The notes under the pieces were generated by a model. That model was given only the letters and a program-made list of their open reading frames with translations, was not told the origin of the DNA and did not search any database. 9,855 bases of DNA, taken from the NCBI GenBank assembly GCA_019894655.1, contig JAGXNZ010000267.1:1-9855 (forward strand), written 5' to 3'. This document shows positions 5,971 to 9,855 of this stretch, piece by piece (position 1 is the first letter of the stretch; the number at the start of each line of letters is the position of its first letter). Made by a program: the position numbers and the translations under genes. The stretch comes from Promethearchaeota archaeon (lineage in GTDB: Archaea; Asgardarchaeota; Lokiarchaeia; Sigynarchaeales; SOKP01).

Positions 5971-5980
5971 TTAATAAAAA
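5971..5980 (-). promoter_or_regulatory. TATA-like box of the SRP RNA gene
   Basis: TTTTTATTAA on the minus strand (5980-5971) is centred about 25 bases upstream of the helix-1-defined 5' end near 5950, the usual archaeal spacing. This agrees independently with the predicted RNA start. Confidence 0.5.
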
Positions 5981-6037
5981 CTTGATGAAGTGTTGAATAT
6001 TATAAAATCTAGATAAATTGATTTTATTAAAATGATT

Positions 6038-6046
6038 AAAAAAAAA
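6038..6046 (-). terminator. Oligo-T terminator after the octad-tail membrane protein
   Basis: Nine consecutive T's on the minus strand (6046-6038) lie about ten bases after the stop of the membrane protein gene. This is the archaeal intrinsic terminator pattern and separates the gene from the SRP RNA promoter downstream. A 7-base inverted repeat TAAAATC/GATTTTA (6003-6009 and 6020-6026) follows and may be incidental. Confidence 0.55.
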
Positions 6047-6054
6047 GGTTATGA

Positions 6055-6792
6055 TTAAGTATCTTCGGGGCTTGGTTCTGCTTCCTTTTTCTCTTTTGGA
6101 GCTTTGTCTTTTTTAGCTTTCGGCATTTTTTCTTTTTTAACCTTTGGTGTTTTTTCTTTCTTAACTTTAGGAGTTTTTACTTTCTTAACCCTTGGCGGGC
6201 GCTCTTTCATTTTTCTTACTATTGTATTAAGGAAAAATGAGAGTAATATTGTAACTCCTAAAGTAAAACACATTATTATATAGGAAGTTATCTGATATCC
6301 CAACCAAATAAAAAAGAGTTTGAAAATGACAAAAAGTAAACCAAAAATACCTCCTAATATTAATGTGGCTAAAAGAAATCTAGGATATTTCTCCTTATCA
6401 GTAGAAGTTGTGAAATTTACATCCTCTACAATTAAAAGCTTCCATTTCTGCTTTAAAAATATCCATACGCACATAAAAATAATAAACACCGCCATCGACA
6501 GACCTAAGTCAAACCAAATAACTTGATAATCTGATAATCCTACATTGATTGATCCAATAGTGAATATTATAGCGACCATCAGTGGATATACAATTGCGTT
6601 AATAAAGATAATATCGTCAATACCCGCATCCTCTTTTATTCTTAAAGATATGTATAAAGATCCTAAGAGCGCTATAATTCCCAATATCGACCCGATTAAA
6701 ATATACGATATATTTACTGTTACATTCCCTAATATTGTAAGAACAATTGCAGCCATTACGAGAATTGATTCTAAAACACTATACAAACTCAT
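6055..6792 (-). CDS. Six-helix membrane protein with a lysine-rich octad-repeat tail
   Basis: I do not recognise a family for this 245-residue protein. Hydrophobicity shows about six membrane helices (roughly 5-25, 29-50, 59-80, 90-113, 137-159, 163-190). After the last helix comes a strongly basic tail starting RKMKERPPRVKK. Residues 206-237 are four back-to-back octads of the form K-x-P-K-x-K-K-E/D (KTPKVKKE twice, KMPKAKKD, KAPKEKKE), then an acidic end EAEPSPEDT. The positive-inside rule puts the tail in the cytoplasm, where it could bind acidic partners such as nucleic acid, ribosomes or phospholipid headgroups; that is inference. The start is firm: AGGTGA lies upstream of ATG 6792 at good spacing. 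It lies upstream of the SRP RNA gene on the same strand, but nine T's and a new TATA-like box separate them. Confidence 0.85.
   Translation of the reverse strand: MSLYSVLESILVMAAIVLTILGNVTVNISYILIGSILGIIALLGSLYISLRIKEDAGIDDIIFINAIVYPLMVAIIFTIGSINVGLSDYQVIWFDLGLSMAVFIIFMCVWIFLKQKWKLLIVEDVNFTTSTDKEKYPRFLLATLILGGIFGLLFVIFKLFFIWLGYQITSYIIMCFTLGVTILLSFFLNTIVRKMKERPPRVKKVKTPKVKKEKTPKVKKEKMPKAKKDKAPKEKKEAEPSPEDT
6082..6177 (-). repeat. Four tandem 24-base coding repeats (lysine octads)
   Basis: Codons 206-237 of the membrane protein form four 24-base units encoding K-x-P-K-x-K-K-E/D. The first two encode identical octads; the others differ at the second and fifth positions (M/A, A/E) and in E versus D. 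The DNA copies differ at synonymous sites, so the repeat is not a fresh duplication and the protein pattern seems to be what is kept. Confidence 0.85.
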
Positions 6793-6798
6793 TTAAAT

Positions 6799-6804
6799 TC
6801 ACCT
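6799..6804 (-). promoter_or_regulatory. Shine-Dalgarno of the octad-tail membrane protein
   Basis: AGGTGA on the minus strand (6804-6799), six bases before the ATG at 6792, matches the anti-Shine-Dalgarno of archaeal 16S rRNA. It is the strongest ribosome binding site in the window and implies a leadered transcript. Confidence 0.65.
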
Positions 6805-6905
6805 TAATTTGACTTTTGACTAATCCTTATGGATAATCAAAAGATTGATCGTATCAAACCTTTTTAATTCTTTGTTAAAAAATGCAAAATTAAAAGCGAT
6901 TCGTT

Positions 6906-7106
6906 TCAGTCTAATATTAGTTTTTTATTTATTTTTCGTCGTAAAATATTAATAAATTCTGTAGTATTTGGAAAAATGTAAGTTATGTCGCTTCCGTCGT
7001 CATCAAGCGTAATTTCTTTTGAAAAATGGCCCTTGACTTTCTTCTCTATATCATTTAAAATCATATAATAATAGTCTAAGAGGCAGTTCAAAAAACTACA
7101 TGACAT
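6906..7106 (-). CDS. Small hypothetical protein, 66 residues
   Basis: This frame encodes a soluble-looking 66-residue protein: a hydrophobic N-terminal helix (SFLNCLLDYYYMILNDIEKK), an acidic middle (ITLDDDGSDITYIFPNTTEF) and a basic end (RRKINKKLILD). The acidic, D-G-S-D-rich turn and well-mixed composition look like real coding sequence, and no other frame competes. The upstream in-frame stop at 7122-7124 limits the start to ATG 7106 or the internal Met at residue 15. No Shine-Dalgarno is evident; an AT-rich TATA-like block near 7150-7160 lies further upstream. It is divergent from the first Ldh2 gene. I know no family, and it could be a decayed remnant. Confidence 0.5.
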   Translation of the reverse strand: MSCSFLNCLLDYYYMILNDIEKKVKGHFSKEITLDDDGSDITYIFPNTTEFINILRRKINKKLILD

Positions 7107-7149
7107 GGAAGTATTATTAAGTTAAACTTTATGTAAAACCAAAAATAAG

Positions 7150-7160
7150 CTAGATTATAG
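7150..7160. promoter_or_regulatory. TATA-like element in the divergent spacer before the first Ldh2 gene
   Basis: CTAGATTATAG (7150-7160) is nearly self-complementary and lies between two divergent starts (7106 minus, 7210 plus). For the plus gene it predicts a transcript start near 7180 and a leader of about 30 bases with AAGGGA (7199-7204) before TTG 7210. Evidence is positional only. Confidence 0.3.
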
Positions 7161-7209
7161 TTCAATTATCATATAACGATGAAATTTGAGTCAAATTTAA
7201 GGGATTATA

Positions 7210-8313
7210 TTGTCTGAAAATATAATATATGTTGACGCAGAAACACTTGAAAGTTTCATGAGAGATGTTTTTATTGAGCTTGGTGTTCCTAAAGACGATG
7301 CCAAAATTATAGCCGAAGTGTTAATTGCTTCTGATATTAGAGGAATTGACACCCATGGAATACAACGCTGTAAAATGTATTTCGATCGTATAAAGGCGGG
7401 TATCTATGAAGTAGATACAAAGATCGATATCATTAAGGACGGTCCGACGACTGCTCTTTGGGATGGAAATTGTGGAATGGGACATGTTATTGCTTATAAA
7501 GCCATGAAAACAGCAATTGAAAAAGCCAAAAAGCATGGACTAGGCTCTGTAGCAGTCAGAAATTCAACTCATTTTGGCATTGCGGGCTACTATTCGCTCA
7601 TGGCAATAAAGGAAGGGATGATTGGTTTTGCCGTAACTAACGCTCGACCCTCCATGCCACCTACTTTTGGAGTCGAACCGATGCTTGGCACAAACCCTTT
7701 AACTGCGGGCGCACCGACGGATGAGGAGTTCCCATTTTTAATTGATTGTGCCACTACAATCGTTCAAAGAGGTAAAGTAGAATTGTATAGCAGGATTAAT
7801 AAGCATTTACCCAAGGGAGTTGTGATAACAGATGAAGGAAAGACGGAAACAGATCCTGCTACAATTTTGGAGAACATGAGTAAAGGAAAAGCCGCTTTAT
7901 TACCTTTAGGTGGTAAAGGTGAAGATACATCCGGATATAAAGGATATGGCTATGCTACTCTAGTTGAATTATTATCAGCAGCCTTACAAGATGGAATATA
8001 TCTTAAAGATACAATAGGAATTGTAGAAGATGGTCAAAAAAGATTAAAAGTGGGGCATTTCTTTTTAGCAATTAATATTGAGAGTTTCCTCCCTCTTGAA
8101 GTTTTTAAAAAGACAGCAGGAAACATTATGAGAGGTCTTCGATCTTCCAAGAAAGAGCCTGGAGCAGAGCGAATTTACACAGCAGGCGAAAAGGAATATG
8201 ACGCTATGATAAGAAGAGGAAAAAAGGGAATTCCTCTTAATAAAAGTTTACAAGATGATATAAAAATTATGCGAGACGAACTCAATTTGGAACAATATAA
8301 ATCTCTTTTATAA
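7210..8313 (+). CDS. Malate/L-lactate dehydrogenase family oxidoreductase (Ldh2 type), paralogue 1
   Basis: The 367-residue product is an NAD(P)-dependent 2-hydroxyacid dehydrogenase of the Ldh2 family (PF02615; COG2055), unrelated to classical Rossmann LDH/MDH. Motifs in order: RGIDTHGIQRC (44-54) with the conserved H49; AVRNSTHFGIAGYYSL (115-130) with H121; NPLTAGAPT (162-170); FPFLIDCATTIVQRGKV (174-190); LPLGG (231-235); and GYKGYGYATLVELLSAAL (242-259). Length is typical. Family members reduce oxaloacetate, pyruvate or related 2-oxoacids (malate, lactate, sulfolactate, ureidoglycolate); the substrate cannot be chosen from sequence alone. The start is TTG 7210, supported by AAGGGA five bases upstream; an ATG at 7179 is out of frame and opens a 12-codon frame ending at 7217. 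The stop is followed by nine T's. The downstream gene is a close paralogue. Confidence 0.92.
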   Translation: MSENIIYVDAETLESFMRDVFIELGVPKDDAKIIAEVLIASDIRGIDTHGIQRCKMYFDRIKAGIYEVDTKIDIIKDGPTTALWDGNCGMGHVIAYKAMKTAIEKAKKHGLGSVAVRNSTHFGIAGYYSLMAIKEGMIGFAVTNARPSMPPTFGVEPMLGTNPLTAGAPTDEEFPFLIDCATTIVQRGKVELYSRINKHLPKGVVITDEGKTETDPATILENMSKGKAALLPLGGKGEDTSGYKGYGYATLVELLSAALQDGIYLKDTIGIVEDGQKRLKVGHFFLAINIESFLPLEVFKKTAGNIMRGLRSSKKEPGAERIYTAGEKEYDAMIRRGKKGIPLNKSLQDDIKIMRDELNLEQYKSLL

Positions 8314-8323
8314 CAGAAAGTTC

Positions 8324-8332
8324 TTTTTTTTT
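8324..8332 (+). terminator. Oligo-T terminator between the two Ldh2 genes
   Basis: Nine consecutive T's, ten bases after the stop of the first Ldh2 gene, match archaeal intrinsic termination. With a 144-base spacer this suggests the paralogues are separate transcription units rather than one operon. Confidence 0.55.
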
Positions 8333-8457
8333 AATGTTTATTATGAAAAGAGTTAAGAATTAATAAGTTTAGAGCTGTAAATACGAACTTTCAACTTATA
8401 TTAGATATGATTTTCATTAAATAGTCTTCTAGATAAATAACTTCTATTGCATTCAAA

Positions 8458-8462
8458 GTGAT
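8458..8462 (+). promoter_or_regulatory. GTGAT ribosome binding site of the second Ldh2 gene
   Basis: GTGAT four bases before ATG 8467 complements the 16S rRNA 3' end, as for the methyltransferase at 1243. The GTG within it is in frame and could be read as a start; its better explanation is a Shine-Dalgarno, which favours ATG 8467. Confidence 0.45.
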
Positions 8463-8466
8463 CTTC

Positions 8467-9600
8467 ATGACAAGTACAAAAGTTGATGTCGTATCTGATT
8501 CCAAAGATGTGGTATATATAGATTTTAGAACTCTTAAGAATTTCATTAGAGACGTGTTTATTGGTCTTAATGTGAAGAGAGTCGACGCCGATATTATTGC
8601 TGATGTTTTGATTACATCAGATTTACGAGGTATAGATTCACACGGTATTCAAAGATGTAAGATGTATTACGATAGGATTAAAGAAGGAATATATAATACA
8701 TCCACTAAAATAAAGATCGTTAAAAAAGGCTACACTACAGCAGTTATTGATGGTGGCTGTGGATTAGGCCCCGTAATTGGTTATAAAGCTATGAAATTAG
8801 CTATTCAAAAGGCTAAAAAATATGGTCTGGGGGCTGTAGCAGTCAGAAATTCAACGCATTTCGGAATTGCTGGATATTATTCGCTTATGGCGATAAACGA
8901 GGGTATGATCGGAATTACTACTACGAACGCTAGACCCGCAGTTCCTCCAACCTTTGGCGTAGAACCAATGTTGGGAACAAATCCATTAACTGCAGGTGTA
9001 CCCACAGATGAAAATTTCCCGTTTTTAATCGATTGCGCGACCTCAATTATTCAAAGAGGTAAGGTTGAAGTATACGATAGAATACACCAACCACTCCCCG
9101 ACGGTCTAATAATTACTAAAAATGGAAAATCACAGAACGATCCTCACGAAACCCTTAAAAATTTAGAGGATAACACTGCTGCTCTTTTACCATTAGGTGG
9201 TTTAGGTGAGGGAACATCTGGTTATAAAGGATTTGGTTATGCTACATTTGTAGAGATTTTATCTTCAGCTTTGCAGGATGGTATTTTCCTTAAAGATACG
9301 GCAGGAGTTATTGAAGACAATCAAAAACGTTTGAAAGTCGGGCATTTCTTTTTAGCGATTAATATTAATCAATTTACATCTTTAAGACGGTTTAAACGAA
9401 CTACAGGTACTATCATGAGGAACCTTAGAACTTCTAGGAAAGCTCCTGGAAAAACGCGAATATTTACGGCTGGAGAAAAAGAATATCTCTCTGAAAAAGA
9501 ACGGAAAAACCAAGGTATTCCAATTAATAAAAGTTTACAAGAAGATATTAAAACTATGCAGAAAGAATTAAGATTGTTTAAGTATAATTTTCCATTTTAA
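8467..9600 (+). CDS. Malate/L-lactate dehydrogenase family oxidoreductase (Ldh2 type), paralogue 2
   Basis: This 377-residue protein (380 if the in-frame GTG at 8458 is used) is a second complete Ldh2-family dehydrogenase, closely related along its whole length to the upstream gene. Shared blocks include RGIDSHGIQRCKMYYDRI, AVRNSTHFGIAGYYSLMAI, PPTFGVEPMLGTNPLTAG, FPFLIDCAT, SGYKGFGYAT and KRLKVGHFFLAINI; the active-site histidines correspond to H49 and H121 of paralogue 1. It differs by an N-terminal extension of about ten residues (TSTKVDVVSDSKD), by more lysine/arginine and a divergent C-terminal end, and by a stretch after the NAD-site region (LPDGLIITKNGKSQNDP). Substitutions around the substrate pocket (IDGGCGLGPVIG against WDGNCGMGHVIA) could mean a different 2-oxoacid. 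The gene is likely to have its own promoter in the 144-base spacer. It ends three bases before the convergent CDF gene. Confidence 0.92.
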   Translation: MTSTKVDVVSDSKDVVYIDFRTLKNFIRDVFIGLNVKRVDADIIADVLITSDLRGIDSHGIQRCKMYYDRIKEGIYNTSTKIKIVKKGYTTAVIDGGCGLGPVIGYKAMKLAIQKAKKYGLGAVAVRNSTHFGIAGYYSLMAINEGMIGITTTNARPAVPPTFGVEPMLGTNPLTAGVPTDENFPFLIDCATSIIQRGKVEVYDRIHQPLPDGLIITKNGKSQNDPHETLKNLEDNTAALLPLGGLGEGTSGYKGFGYATFVEILSSALQDGIFLKDTAGVIEDNQKRLKVGHFFLAININQFTSLRRFKRTTGTIMRNLRTSRKAPGKTRIFTAGEKEYLSEKERKNQGIPINKSLQEDIKTMQKELRLFKYNFPF

Positions 9601-9603
9601 TTA

Positions 9604-9855
9604 CTAGAATATAATTCCCTCAGTTCGTCCTTCTAAGGGTTCAGAGTGAAGAATTACCTCTGTTAAATTTTCAATATTCAGAGTGTTTTTTATTTGCTGT
9701 TCTACTTCTGTTATCAAAGTATGAACTCGCGTTATATTAAGAGCACCGTTAAAAAAAACATGGAGTTCGAGAACACAAAAATCAAGGGCAGCCCAAAATT
9801 CCAAACCATGATATCCTTTAACCTCTGGAATCGATTTCAAAAGGGTCTCTAGGGA
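9604..9855 (-). CDS. C-terminal domain of a cation diffusion facilitator (CDF) transporter, right-edge partial
   Basis: The minus-strand frame is open from the right edge (9855) to TAG at 9606-9604, 83 residues plus stop. A TTG at 9840 is not needed as a start because the frame continues upstream as SLETLLKSIPEVKGYHGLEF. The pattern I-P-E-V-K-G-Y-H-G-L-E, LELHVFFNGALNITRVHTLITEVEQQIK, then VILHSEP matches the cytoplasmic dimerisation domain of CDF (ZT_dimer) metal exporters, including the V-H-x-x-I..E and H-x-E-P motifs where histidines line metal sites. The transmembrane part would lie beyond the window. Such proteins export Zn, Mn, Fe, Co or Cd in exchange for protons; the metal cannot be told from this part. 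A stand-alone soluble CDF domain is possible if the frame starts just outside. Confidence 0.75.
   Translation of the reverse strand, partial: SLETLLKSIPEVKGYHGLEFWAALDFCVLELHVFFNGALNITRVHTLITEVEQQIKNTLNIENLTEVILHSEPLEGRTEGIIF

Noticed and set aside
5952..6054. Possible C/D box small RNA suggested by TGATGA at 5983-5988
   Set aside because: No convincing D box or terminal stem at suitable spacing; the region is better explained as a T9 terminator plus the SRP RNA promoter.
6320..6796. Plus-strand frames of 68 and 83 codons opposite the octad-tail membrane protein
   Set aside because: Both are antisense to a gene with a strong Shine-Dalgarno and clear membrane helices.
7321..7536. 71-codon minus-strand frame opposite the first Ldh2 gene
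   Set aside because: It overlaps the most conserved part of Ldh2, including the catalytic His region.
1..9855. CRISPR array, insertion sequence, tRNA or defence system
   Set aside because: No regularly spaced repeats, transposase motifs, terminal inverted repeats, tRNA cloverleaf or recognisable defence proteins were seen on either strand.

Overview
The window is AT-rich chromosomal DNA from an archaeon. The clearest signs are an archaeal-type ribosomal protein uS10, a minus-strand RNA that folds like an archaeal SRP (7S) RNA, TATA-like boxes about 26 bases upstream of several start codons, and oligo-T stretches after stop codons. The gene mix is a URO-D-family methyltransferase-like protein, tandem Ldh2-type dehydrogenases, and a membrane protein with a lysine/proline octad tail. 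Together with the low GC this fits an Asgard (Lokiarchaeia-like) archaeon, but that placement is inference; only 'archaeon' is well supported.

Left part (1-2871, all on +): the C-terminal end of a polytopic membrane protein cut by the left edge; rpsJ (uS10) with its own promoter and no adjacent tuf; a small membrane protein of the YdjM-like metal-dependent hydrolase type; then, 11 bases later, an LCM/COG3315-type SAM methyltransferase. The methyltransferase is broken near its end at a run of nine A's, and its missing family-typical C-terminus is readable in another frame up to 2071. A 240-residue two-part protein of unknown function follows.

Middle part (2900-5951): an inositol-monophosphatase/FBPase-type phosphatase (+) meets a URO-D-family protein (-) tail to tail, with stop codons overlapping. 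The URO-D gene and a 3-methyladenine DNA glycosylase diverge from a 99-base spacer. Convergent with the glycosylase lies the SRP RNA gene (-, about 5672-5951).

Right part (6038-9855): a six-helix membrane protein (-) whose cytoplasmic tail holds four lysine octads; a 66-residue hypothetical protein (-); two tandem malate/L-lactate dehydrogenase (Ldh2) paralogues (+), each apparently with its own expression signals; and the C-terminal domain of a cation diffusion facilitator (-) running off the right edge.

The genes do not form one pathway. They look like housekeeping functions (translation, protein targeting, DNA repair) interspersed with metabolic enzymes in short transcription units. I see no CRISPR array, insertion sequence, tRNA or defence cassette. 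The items most worth a second look are the unlabelled SRP RNA, the poly-A frameshift and the octad-repeat tail.
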